A DNA stretch of 7,140 bases from JAWOJF01 sp046481785. GTDB lineage: Bacteria > Bacteroidota > Ignavibacteria > Ignavibacteriales > Ignavibacteriaceae. The notes under the pieces are model-generated. The model worked only from the letters and a program-made list of their open reading frames with translations, was not told where the DNA came from and did not search any database. Within the stretch, counting starts at the first letter, position 1. Each line of letters opens with the position of its first letter. The position numbers were made by a program, and so were the translations under genes. Below, piece after piece: positions 1 to 5,964 of this stretch. The stretch is taken from positions 1-7,140 of the forward strand of contig JAWOJF010000129.1 in assembly GCA_046481785.1 (NCBI GenBank), in the 5' to 3' direction.

Positions 1-92
1 TGGCGGGGCTCGCTGCGGGCCTTTATCACTACAACCCGCTGCGGCATGCCCTGGAACGGCGGGCGGCCATTCCGAACGCGCTGTGGCGGCAT
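1..92. other. GC-rich foreign-looking segment at the window edge
   Basis: Of the first 90 bases 64 are G or C (71%), whereas only 30 of the next 90 are (33%), and the change is abrupt at about position 91. Read in the frame that continues into the transporter gene, the segment encodes GLYHYNPLRHALERR (about 18-62). This resembles the 'GLYHYDP..HALE' motif of SagB-type nitroreductase/dehydrogenase domains rather than any part of a YfcC transporter. Recognisable transporter homology starts at LIVGGAFGIF (from 93). I infer a joint between two unrelated DNAs, either an assembly chimera or a recent recombination. The nitroreductase assignment is from memory of the motif and is only moderately sure; the composition break is directly counted. 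Confidence 0.6.
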
Positions 93-1253
93 TTAATAGT
101 TGGCGGTGCTTTCGGAATATTTCAGAAAACTAAGGCTGTTGATGCTGCAATATTATGGATTGCCGATTCATATAATAAATCAAAAATTATAAGGATGTTA
201 CTTATCCCGATACTGATGTCAGTATTTTCTTTTGCCGGTGCTACATTTGGAATGAGTGAAGAAGTGATTCCCTTTATTCTTGTTTTTGTTCCTCTTGCTC
301 TTATCCTTGGTTATGATACTGTAACCGGAACAGCCATACCCTTTATAGGGTCAGCAACTGGATTTGCTTCAGCATTCTTAAATCCTTTTACTGTAGGAAT
401 TGCACAGGGTATTTCCGGCTTAAGACTTTTTTCAGGCATAGAGTACCGTGTGATATGCTGGGTGATATTTACATCAATAGCAATATTTTTTGTTATGAGA
501 TATGCCCGTAAAATTAAACTTACTCCTGAAAAAAGCATTACGTATAAATCGGATATAGAAAAAAGAAAAAAGATTAAAGGTGTTGAAGGTGATAGCCCCA
601 AAGGATTATCCGGGCGGAATAAATTTGTTCTTGCAATTTTTCTATCAGGTTTAGCAGTATTGATTTACGGTGTATTGGAATACGGGTGGTATATTGAAGA
701 GATATGTGCCGTATTTCTTATTACCGGTATTGCAGTTGGTTTTGCCGGGAAATTAAAGGTAAATGAAATAACAGAGTCATTTATACAGGGAGCAAAAGAT
801 CTTGCTGCAACAGCATTTATAATTGCGCTTGCAAGGGGCATCCTTATTATTTCGCAGGATGGGAAAATAATTGATACAATACTTTATTATCTCTCAGGAT
901 CAATCTCCGGCCTTCATCCTGTGCTTTCATCTCAGGCCATGTTTATTATGCAGACAATGATAAATTTCTTTGTGCCTTCAGGAAGCGGACAGGCAGTATT
1001 AACTATGCCTGTTATGGCTCCGCTTTCAGATCTGATAGGTGTATCAAGGCAGACGGCTGTGCTTGCTTTCCAGTTTGGAGACGGGTTCAGTAATCTTATT
1101 ATTCCAACTTCTGCAGTTACAATGGGTATATTAACACTTGCAGAAATTCCATGGGAAAAATGGGCAAGATGGATCCTGCCGCTTGAGATTATCTTTTTAA
1201 TTGCAGGTCTGCTGCTGCTTATACCACCGTACTTTTTGGGGATTAATTTTTAA
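3..1253 (+). CDS. YfcC-family membrane transporter (C4-dicarboxylate carrier/ArcD-like), 5'-partial
   Basis: This is a polytopic inner-membrane carrier of the DcuC/ArcD-like family to which E. coli YfcC belongs; the substrate cannot be read from sequence. The frame is open from position 3 and stops with TAA at 1251-1253. Convincing homology begins at codon 93 with LIVGGAFGIF, giving about 386 family residues against roughly 500 in E. coli YfcC, so the N-terminal quarter is missing. Counting from the ATG at 195, diagnostic blocks are FGMSEEVIPF (18-27), FFVPSGSGQAVLTMP (258-272) and FQFGDGFSNLIIPTS (292-306). There are about ten hydrophobic segments and a charged cytoplasmic loop near 103-143. 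The ATG at 195 lies inside the conserved region and is not the natural start. The first 30 or so codons are GC-rich and not transporter-like. Its 3' end overlaps the convergent rrf2-type gene by 11 bp. The family is sure; the gene's real 5' structure is not. Confidence 0.85.
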   Translation, partial: AGLAAGLYHYNPLRHALERRAAIPNALWRHLIVGGAFGIFQKTKAVDAAILWIADSYNKSKIIRMLLIPILMSVFSFAGATFGMSEEVIPFILVFVPLALILGYDTVTGTAIPFIGSATGFASAFLNPFTVGIAQGISGLRLFSGIEYRVICWVIFTSIAIFFVMRYARKIKLTPEKSITYKSDIEKRKKIKGVEGDSPKGLSGRNKFVLAIFLSGLAVLIYGVLEYGWYIEEICAVFLITGIAVGFAGKLKVNEITESFIQGAKDLAATAFIIALARGILIISQDGKIIDTILYYLSGSISGLHPVLSSQAMFIMQTMINFFVPSGSGQAVLTMPVMAPLSDLIGVSRQTAVLAFQFGDGFSNLIIPTSAVTMGILTLAEIPWEKWARWILPLEIIFLIAGLLLLIPPYFLGINF

Positions 1254-1716
1254 CTGCGGCGGCTTCTTCAGCCAGAAGTGAAACCAGATCATTAACCTGG
1301 GTTTCATTACCCATTAAATCTTTAAGTGTAGTTTTGGTTAAAACACTATCGAGAAGCATTTGTATAGTCCGCCATAAAGAACGGATAGAGCAGTCGATGG
1401 TGTGGGTACAGATGTTTTCAACCCCGGCATGTATTTCACAAAAACCTTTTTCGTAAAGCCTGCCGCCAAGTGTAGCAAGAACATCAGCAATAACTATTTG
1501 ATCGGCAGGGCGTGTAAGTTTGTATCCGCCAGTTTGCCCTCTTGCACTTTCAATAAACCCGCCAATTCGTAATACCCTTAAAAGTTTACCAACATTTGCA
1601 GTTGATAATCCCTCGAGCTGACTGATTTCAGGTATAGTTAAACCATTTGCGGCTTTAGCTTTGCCTATACGTATCAGGCATCTTAAACCATATTCTTCTT
1701 GTGTACTGAATTTCAT
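1243..1716 (-). CDS. Rrf2-family transcriptional regulator, probable Fe-S-sensing regulator of the suf operon
   Basis: This is a 157-residue cytoplasmic DNA-binding protein of the Rrf2 family (IscR, NsrR, CymR). The N-terminal winged helix opens with MKFSTQEEYGLRCLIRI. The recognition region is around 27-52 (TIPEISQLEGLSTANVGKLL) and the wing carries the family motif GQTGGYKL (60-67). Three cysteines, C93, C103 and C109, lie where IscR and NsrR bind a [2Fe-2S] or [4Fe-4S] cluster. Their spacing, C-x9-C-x5-C, has a wider first gap than IscR (C-x5-C-x5-C). H96 and H105 are possible further ligands. The gene is the last of the suf-direction block, 84 bp after the bacilliredoxin gene, with no clear Shine-Dalgarno before its ATG. 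A 17-bp dyad lies 27 bp upstream and could be its own operator. By family precedent it senses Fe-S status and adjusts suf expression. The family call is firm; the target operon is inferred from position. Confidence 0.88.
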   Translation of the reverse strand: MKFSTQEEYGLRCLIRIGKAKAANGLTIPEISQLEGLSTANVGKLLRVLRIGGFIESARGQTGGYKLTRPADQIVIADVLATLGGRLYEKGFCEIHAGVENICTHTIDCSIRSLWRTIQMLLDSVLTKTTLKDLMGNETQVNDLVSLLAEEAAAVKN

Positions 1717-1743
1717 CTTGATCTATATATTTTATTGTTTGAA

Positions 1744-1760
1744 GGTAAGATAACCTTACC
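1744..1760. promoter_or_regulatory. Inverted repeat GGTAAG-N5-CTTACC upstream of the Rrf2 gene, candidate operator
   Basis: There is a perfect 6-bp dyad, GGTAAG (1744-1749) and CTTACC (1755-1760), with a 5-base spacer. It lies 27 bp before the Rrf2 ATG on the minus strand, where autoregulated Rrf2 proteins commonly bind. An AT-rich TATATA stretch (1724-1729) between it and the ATG could serve as a -10 element, but no convincing full promoter is visible. It does not match the IscR type 1 consensus. The dyad itself is certain; operator function is inferred. Confidence 0.35.
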
Positions 1761-1762
1761 CG

Positions 1763-1786
1763 GCCCTCTCCTGTTAAAGAGAGGGC
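1763..1786. repeat. Perfect 8-bp inverted repeat, GC-rich hairpin between bacilliredoxin and Rrf2 genes
   Basis: GCCCTCTC (1763-1770) pairs with GAGAGGGC (1779-1786) around an 8-base loop, ctgttaaa. In the minus-strand transcript it would form just after the bacilliredoxin gene. No run of U follows it in that direction, so it is not a canonical intrinsic terminator. It could be an mRNA-stabilising or processing stem, a weak terminator, or one copy of a dispersed palindromic repeat. No second copy is seen in this window. Confidence 0.6.
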
Positions 1787-1794
1787 ATTCAGTG

Positions 1795-1818
1795 CCGTTA
1801 TTAATTTTTAAATAACGG
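1795..1818. repeat. Perfect 8-bp inverted repeat spanning the bacilliredoxin stop codon
   Basis: CCGTTATT (1795-1802) and AATAACGG (1811-1818) are exact reverse complements around an 8-base AT loop. The right arm encodes part of the last codons of the bacilliredoxin gene, and its TAA stop (1801-1803) overlaps the left arm. Together with the hairpin at 1763-1786 it makes two consecutive stems at the end of that gene. These could partially terminate transcription or protect the upstream mRNA, lowering Rrf2 expression relative to the suf genes. The structure is seen; the role is inferred. Confidence 0.45.
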
Positions 1819-2334
1819 AATTTTTGAGCCGCAGGCTTTTGCGTGCATCACCTGTGCAAATTCATCGGGACTTATTGAAGGTCCTTTTGCAGAACAATGT
1901 TCTTCAAAAGCACTAACAAGCTCATTTGCTATATGCTCGGCATTATAACCCTCAATATTATACCTCTGCATAAAATAAATCAGTTTGCCGTTTTTGAATA
2001 AAGCCACGCTGGGGGATGACGGTGGAAAACCGGTAATATAACTTCTTGCCTTGTCAACAGCGTCCCTTTCCTGGCCTGCAAAAACCGTAACCATCCTGTC
2101 AGGAATAACGCTATTCTGCAGAGCAAGAGAAACCCCCGGACGGGCACTGCCTGCTGCGCATCCGCATACCGAATTAACCATTAGTAAAACCGTTTTGCCA
2201 TCGTTTACATTAATAGCTTCATCAACATCCTGTGGTGTTAACAGCTCTTTGAATCCAACTGCAATTAATTCATCACGCATTGGCTGAACTGCGTCCTGAT
2301 CATATATTGGCGGACGCGATACTATATTGAACAT
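1801..2334 (-). CDS. BrxA/BrxB-family bacilliredoxin (DUF1094, YphP-like) with C-terminal extension
   Basis: This is a cytoplasmic thioredoxin-fold disulfide/thiol redox protein of 177 residues. The hallmark CGC active site is at 57-59 within NSVCGCAAGSARPG. Other family landmarks are PMRDELIAVGFKEL (18-31) and FPPSSPSVALFKNGKLIY (103-120). Bacillus BrxA and BrxB are about 145 residues. Here some 30 extra residues follow helix EEHC, with additional cysteines C147 and C168 (ACGSKIP). The ATG at 2332-2334 is chosen over a GTG 15 codons upstream because AAAGGAGT lies just before it and the family motif begins soon after. By family precedent it removes bacillithiol from S-bacillithiolated proteins. 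Placement in the suf operon suggests service to cysteine-based Fe-S assembly factors, which is inference. It sits 106 bp downstream of the sufT-like gene, the gap holding a bulged dyad. Confidence 0.88.
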   Translation of the reverse strand: MFNIVSRPPIYDQDAVQPMRDELIAVGFKELLTPQDVDEAINVNDGKTVLLMVNSVCGCAAGSARPGVSLALQNSVIPDRMVTVFAGQERDAVDKARSYITGFPPSSPSVALFKNGKLIYFMQRYNIEGYNAEHIANELVSAFEEHCSAKGPSISPDEFAQVMHAKACGSKIPLFKN

Positions 2335-2338
2335 TTTT

Positions 2339-2346
2339 ACTCCTTT
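2339..2346 (-). promoter_or_regulatory. Strong ribosome binding site AAAGGAGT for the bacilliredoxin gene
   Basis: On the minus strand AAAGGAGT precedes the ATG at 2334 with a 4-base gap after the final T. It is the best Shine-Dalgarno in the window, and it decides the start against the upstream GTG (2379), which has no such site. The gene therefore has its own strong translation signal, unlike sufD or the Rrf2 gene. Confidence 0.75.
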
Positions 2347-2382
2347 TGAATAAATAAAATTATTTGTTTTAATTCTCACTCT

Positions 2383-2420
2383 TAATCATAATCAATTCGT
2401 TCAGAATACGAATATGATTA
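2383..2420. promoter_or_regulatory. Bulged inverted repeat in the sufT-bacilliredoxin gap
   Basis: TAATCATA (2383-2390) pairs with TATGATTA (2413-2420), and TTCG (2396-2399) with CGAA (2409-2412). A 5-base bulge lies on the left arm only and the loop is nine bases. The dyad lies 49 bp upstream of the bacilliredoxin ATG. It may be an operator for a separate promoter or an intercistronic RNA structure. No convincing -35/-10 pair is visible. The dyad is plain; the function is a guess. Confidence 0.35.
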
Positions 2421-2440
2421 GCATTGGGATTATAATATTG

Positions 2441-2788
2441 TTATAAAAACCCTAACTCCAGTTTTGCCACTTCAGACATCATATCCCTGTCCCATGGCGG
2501 GTTCCAGGTTAACTCTATTTTAGCTTTATTTACTTCAGGAATTGAATTTATTTTCTGCTCAACTTCACCCGGTAAGGAACCAGCTACAGGGCATGCAGGT
2601 GAAGTTAATGTCATAAAAATAATTACATTAGCTTCATCATCAATCCTGATTTCATAAATCAGCCCCAGTTCAAAAATATCAACAGGAATTTCAGGGTCAT
2701 AACATGATTTTAATACTTGTATAATTTTATCTTCCAGTTCCTGTTTATTTACTTTACTCATAACTGATGTTTGATTGTCCATATTCAT
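2441..2788 (-). CDS. sufT: SufT/MIP18-family (DUF59, PaaD-like) Fe-S assembly auxiliary protein
   Basis: This is a small cytoplasmic protein of 115 residues made of one DUF59/MIP18 domain. The family's DPEIPVDIFELGLIYEI motif is at 31-47, the conserved cysteine motif TSPACPVAG at 62-70, and the WNPPWDRDMMSE block at 95-106. Stand-alone DUF59 proteins in suf operons (SufT) help Fe-S maturation under high demand, and eukaryotic MIP18/CIA2 proteins act in cytosolic Fe-S targeting. The biochemical step is not settled for SufT. The ATG at 2786-2788 overlaps the sufU TGA in an ATGA junction, indicating translational coupling, so it is preferred over internal ATGs at codons 3 and 10. No strong Shine-Dalgarno is seen. 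A PaaD role in phenylacetate oxidation is unlikely, as no paa genes are near. Confidence 0.88.
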   Translation of the reverse strand: MNMDNQTSVMSKVNKQELEDKIIQVLKSCYDPEIPVDIFELGLIYEIRIDDEANVIIFMTLTSPACPVAGSLPGEVEQKINSIPEVNKAKIELTWNPPWDRDMMSEVAKLELGFL

Positions 2789-3240
2789 TCTGTTTTTACT
2801 TTTATTTCTTCTTTATTAAGTGCCGATTTCATTGTATGCCATGCAAGGCTTGCGCATTTAACCCGTGCAGGAAACTCTTTTACTCCGGCAAATACAGCAA
2901 GTTTCCCAAGTTCTTCTATATCAGGATCTTCACCAAGTTTCCCAGTAATCAGATCGTGAAATTTCACGAAAATTTTTTCCGCTTCCTCTCTTGTCTTTCC
3001 TTTAACAATTGAGCTCATCAGCGATGCCGATGCCTTTGAAATTGCACATCCTGAACCCTGAAAAGAAATATCTTTAACAAGGTCATTTTCCAGGTTAATA
3101 TAGATATCAATTTTATCTCCGCATAAAGGATTATATCCTTCAGCAAAATGATTTGCGTGCTCAAGTTTTTTGAAATTTCTTGGACTTTTATTATGGTCTA
3201 ATATTACCTGCTGGTAAAGCTCTCTTAATTCATTATCCAT
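2785..3240 (-). CDS. sufU: SufU, zinc-dependent sulfurtransferase/IscU-like Fe-S assembly protein
   Basis: This is a 151-residue cytoplasmic IscU-fold protein. In Firmicute-type SUF systems SufU binds zinc and accepts the persulfide sulfur from SufS. The ligand set is visible: C40 and D42 (NPLCGDKID), C65 (GSGCAIS) and C129 (RVKCASLAW). The stretch between the second and third cysteines includes the SufU-specific insertion (GKTREEAEKIFVKFHDLITG, about 81-100) that separates it from IscU. The length is normal. Its ATG shares one base with the sufS stop (TAATG), and GAGG at 3251-3254 is a modest ribosome site. Its TGA overlaps the next ATG. No sufE is seen, so SufU is the likely sole sulfur acceptor for SufS here. 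Confidence 0.95.
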   Translation of the reverse strand: MDNELRELYQQVILDHNKSPRNFKKLEHANHFAEGYNPLCGDKIDIYINLENDLVKDISFQGSGCAISKASASLMSSIVKGKTREEAEKIFVKFHDLITGKLGEDPDIEELGKLAVFAGVKEFPARVKCASLAWHTMKSALNKEEIKVKTE

Positions 3241-4514
3241 TACCCGAAAACCTCAATAACTTTTTTTATTCCATTCACCAAAGTATCAACTTCTTCTTTT
3301 GTATTATAAAAGGACAATGAAGCACGTGAAGTAGCAGGTATATTATATCTCTGCATTACCGGCTGAGTGCAGTGATGCCCTGTTCTTATCGCAATTCCTT
3401 CAAAATCAAGAAATGTTCCCACATCATGGGGATGCACATTATCAATTACAAAAGATATAACACTGGATTTATTTTTTGCAGTACCAATTATTTTAACACC
3501 CTTAATTCCCGAAATAGCTGAAACAGCATAATCAAGAAGTTCTTTTTCATATAAAGCAATATTATCTATCCCGGTTTTGTTTATATAATCTATGGCAGCG
3601 CCAAGTCCTATAACCCCTTCTATGTGAGGTGTACCGGCCTCAAATTTATACGGAAGATCATTAAACGTAGTATCTTCAAAAGTTACCTTAGATATCATAT
3701 CTCCGCCGCCCATATAAGGAGGCATAGATTCAAGAATTTTTTGTTTACCGTAAAGAACGCCTATACCGGTTGGGCCGTAAAGTTTATGCCCTGAAAAAGC
3801 AAGAAAATCACAATCAAGTTTCTGAACATCAACCGGTAAATGATTGACTGCCTGTGCGGCATCAATTAATACGGGGATATTTTTTGAGTGGCCTAGTTCG
3901 ATAATCCTTTCAACAGGATTAATAGTACCTAAAGAATTTGAAACATATACTACAGATATAATTTTTGTTTTATCCGAAATTAGTTTTTCGAACTCTGCAA
4001 AATTAAGTTCACCGCTATCAGTTATCGGAATAATCCTGAGAACTGCTTTTTTCTCTTTTGCAACAAGCTGCCATGGTACAATATTAGAGTGATGTTCCAT
4101 ATGCGAGATAATTATTTCATCACCTTCACCAATATTCTGTCTGCCGAAAGTTTGTGCAACAAGATTAATTGATCCGGTTGTTCCGCTTGTGAAGATAATT
4201 TCTTTTTCACTGGCGGCATTAATAAATTTCTGAATTTTTATTCTGCTGTCTTCATACGCCTTTGTTGCAACCTCGCTTAAAAAATGAACTCCGCGGTGAA
4301 TGTTGGCGTTTTGAAATTTATAATAATTCTCAATAGCATTTATAACAGACTGTGGTTTCTGTGTAGTAGCGGCATTATCAAAATAGCAGAGGGGTTTACC
4401 ATGAATTAATTGCTTAAGGATAGGAAAATCCCTTCTTACAGCTTCTACGTCAAAACTATATTGGGTCCCTGCTGCCGGTATTTCATCTTTTTTTGTTAAT
4501 ACTGATTGTTCCAA
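3240..4514 (-). CDS. sufS: SufS, class II PLP-dependent cysteine desulfurase
   Basis: The protein converts L-cysteine to alanine and holds the released sulfur as a persulfide for transfer to SufU. It is 424 residues, cytoplasmic, with a class V aminotransferase fold. FDNAATTQKP (45-54) opens the core. HMEHHSN (138-144) holds the histidine that stacks on PLP. VLIDAAQAV (215-223) supplies the PLP-contacting D218 and Q221, SGHKLYGP (241-248) contains the Schiff-base lysine K244, and RTGHHCTQP (377-385) has the catalytic C382. All key residues are intact. The start is a TTG at 4512-4514, seven bases after the sufD stop and with AGG six bases before it. There is no other ATG or GTG before the conserved region, so the TTG is accepted, giving an N-terminal tail some 15-20 residues longer than E. 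coli SufS. It overlaps sufU by one base. Confidence 0.96.
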   Translation of the reverse strand: MEQSVLTKKDEIPAAGTQYSFDVEAVRRDFPILKQLIHGKPLCYFDNAATTQKPQSVINAIENYYKFQNANIHRGVHFLSEVATKAYEDSRIKIQKFINAASEKEIIFTSGTTGSINLVAQTFGRQNIGEGDEIIISHMEHHSNIVPWQLVAKEKKAVLRIIPITDSGELNFAEFEKLISDKTKIISVVYVSNSLGTINPVERIIELGHSKNIPVLIDAAQAVNHLPVDVQKLDCDFLAFSGHKLYGPTGIGVLYGKQKILESMPPYMGGGDMISKVTFEDTTFNDLPYKFEAGTPHIEGVIGLGAAIDYINKTGIDNIALYEKELLDYAVSAISGIKGVKIIGTAKNKSSVISFVIDNVHPHDVGTFLDFEGIAIRTGHHCTQPVMQRYNIPATSRASLSFYNTKEEVDTLVNGIKKVIEVFG

Positions 4515-4521
4515 AATATAC

Positions 4522-5859
4522 CTAACTGTTAAATTTGTTTGTAAGTATTTCTTCTATATAGTTCTTAACCGGTTCAATTTTAATTGACTTAACCACATCA
4601 CTTGCAAAAGCATGGATTAGTATTGCCCTGCCGGCTTCCCCGCCAATACCTCTTGATTTAAGATAGAACATAGCATCTTCATCAAGCTGTCCTATTGTAG
4701 CGCCGTGAGAACATTTTACATCATCTGCAAAAATTTCTAATTGGGGCTTTGTATTTACAAGTGCCTCATTAGAAAGGATTATGTTGTTATTTTCCTGGAA
4801 AGCATTTGTTTTTTGGGCATCTTTCCTAACCATCACCTTGCCGTTAAATACACCCCTTGATACATTATCAAGTATTCCTTTATAATGCTCATGGCTGTTG
4901 CAGTGGGGCATAGCATGATCAATCATTGTATGAGCATCAAATAACTGGTTGCCGTCAATAAGGAACAAGCCATTTAAAGTACTCTCGCCTCCCTCACCAT
5001 TGAAGCGTGTATTAAAATCGTTTCTCGCTATTTCTCCACCAAGCGAGAGCATATGTGAAGCAAAATTACTTGATCTTTCCTGGTCAACTTCCATTCTTGA
5101 GATGTGAAATGCCTTTTTGCTTTCTTCCTGAAGTTTTACATGGTCCATTATTCCGTTCTCATCAACTACAACTTCTGTTACTGAATTAGTAAAATAAACA
5201 TCCTTACCAGGTTCACCTTGTTTGCCGGACAGGCAAACATAATGTTCAATTATTGAAACCTGTGAGTTTTTCCCTGCTATAAAAAGATTTCTCGGCTGGG
5301 ATAATATTTTTTCATCTTTTGCAGAGGAGATAAACAGAATATGCACAGGTTCTTCAACTATTTTTCCATCCGGTACATAAATGAATGCTCCTTCTTTTGT
5401 AAATGCAGTACTTAAGGAGGTAAATATGTGTGATTTATAATCAGCATACTTACCAAAGTGTTTCTCAACTGCCGGATGATTATCTTCTATTGCCTTTGCC
5501 AGGTTCTGAACAATTACTCCTTTTGGCAGACTGCTGAAAGAAGAAAGTTCCTGAACAAAAATTCCGTTAACAAAAACAAGAAGACAGCAATTCATACTAT
5601 GAAAGTTAAAATTATCAACGTCTTCTTTTGTTACGGATACTTTTTTATCCGCGGGTTTAAAGTTATGCTTTAGTACCGGTGTAATATTGGTATACTTCCA
5701 TTCCTCATCTTTTACAGTAGGAAAATCGAGCTGTGTGAAGGATTCAATGGCATCCTTCCGAATATTGTGAAAAGGCTTTGAACCTGAACCATTAAGGCTC
5801 TGCTCAAAAGCTTCAAAATTACTTAAGTACCATTTTTTAATATCTGTTAATTCATTCAT
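4522..5859 (-). CDS. sufD: SufD, SufBCD scaffold subunit
   Basis: This is a 445-residue cytoplasmic protein. In the SufBC2D complex SufD pairs with SufB through right-handed beta-helix cores, while each binds a SufC ATPase; the complex assembles the nascent cluster. The N-terminal helical part (1-50, with DEEWKYTNI at 51-59) is followed by the beta-helix core. The C-terminal SufB/SufD signature is KCSHGATIGQLDEDAMFYL (382-400). In it H385 matches the E. coli SufD histidine implicated in cluster formation, next to C383. The length is slightly above the E. coli protein (423). It lies seven bases before sufS but 105 bp after sufC, a looser link than elsewhere in the operon. No Shine-Dalgarno is seen before its ATG, where the DNA is nearly all A and T. 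It is SufD rather than SufB because it lacks SufB's extra cysteines and is shorter than SufB. Confidence 0.93.
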   Translation of the reverse strand: MNELTDIKKWYLSNFEAFEQSLNGSGSKPFHNIRKDAIESFTQLDFPTVKDEEWKYTNITPVLKHNFKPADKKVSVTKEDVDNFNFHSMNCCLLVFVNGIFVQELSSFSSLPKGVIVQNLAKAIEDNHPAVEKHFGKYADYKSHIFTSLSTAFTKEGAFIYVPDGKIVEEPVHILFISSAKDEKILSQPRNLFIAGKNSQVSIIEHYVCLSGKQGEPGKDVYFTNSVTEVVVDENGIMDHVKLQEESKKAFHISRMEVDQERSSNFASHMLSLGGEIARNDFNTRFNGEGGESTLNGLFLIDGNQLFDAHTMIDHAMPHCNSHEHYKGILDNVSRGVFNGKVMVRKDAQKTNAFQENNNIILSNEALVNTKPQLEIFADDVKCSHGATIGQLDEDAMFYLKSRGIGGEAGRAILIHAFASDVVKSIKIEPVKNYIEEILTNKFNS

Positions 5860-5895
5860 TTTTTATTTTAGTTTATTCATTATAAATTCTGTCAA

Positions 5896-5935
5896 TTATA
5901 CCTTTAACTATATGCCTTTTAAGCATCAGGTATAA
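5896..5935. promoter_or_regulatory. Nested stem-loop in the sufC-sufD intergenic gap
   Basis: TTATACCT (5896-5903) is an exact reverse complement of AGGTATAA (5928-5935). Inside it ATGC (5912-5915) pairs with GCAT (5923-5926). The structure lies in the 105-bp gap between sufC and sufD and would form in the minus-strand mRNA. Such intercistronic stems often mark RNA processing or set the ratio of upstream to downstream protein; SufC is needed at twice the amount of SufD. No U-run follows, so full termination is unlikely. The role is inferred. Confidence 0.35.
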
Positions 5936-5964
5936 AGACATAAGATTTTCTTAGTTACCAGTAC

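Noticed and set aside
195..197. ATG at 195 as the transporter's true start
   Set aside because: Conserved YfcC sequence (LIVGGAFGIF onward) lies in frame upstream of it, so the gene is a fragment rather than a short complete protein.
1717..1760. A full sigma70-type promoter for the Rrf2 gene
   Set aside because: A TATATA stretch and a poor TTATCT hexamer 18 bp apart exist, but the predicted start would fall almost on the ATG and AT-rich DNA makes such matches common.
1763..1786. Canonical intrinsic terminator for the suf operon
   Set aside because: The stem is good but no T-run follows it in the minus-strand direction, so I list it only as a hairpin/inverted repeat.
2335..2379. Upstream GTG start (2379) that would add 15 residues to the bacilliredoxin
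   Set aside because: The added residues are unlike the family, no ribosome site precedes the GTG, and an excellent AAAGGAGT lies directly before the internal ATG at 2334.
2441..2788. PaaD of phenylacetate oxidation
   Set aside because: The DUF59 domain is shared, but the ATGA coupling to sufU and the lack of paa genes point to a SufT-type role.
2767..3012. Open frames on the plus strand opposite sufU
   Set aside because: They are Phe/Cys-rich shadow translations of a well-conserved SufU gene with no sign of independent coding.
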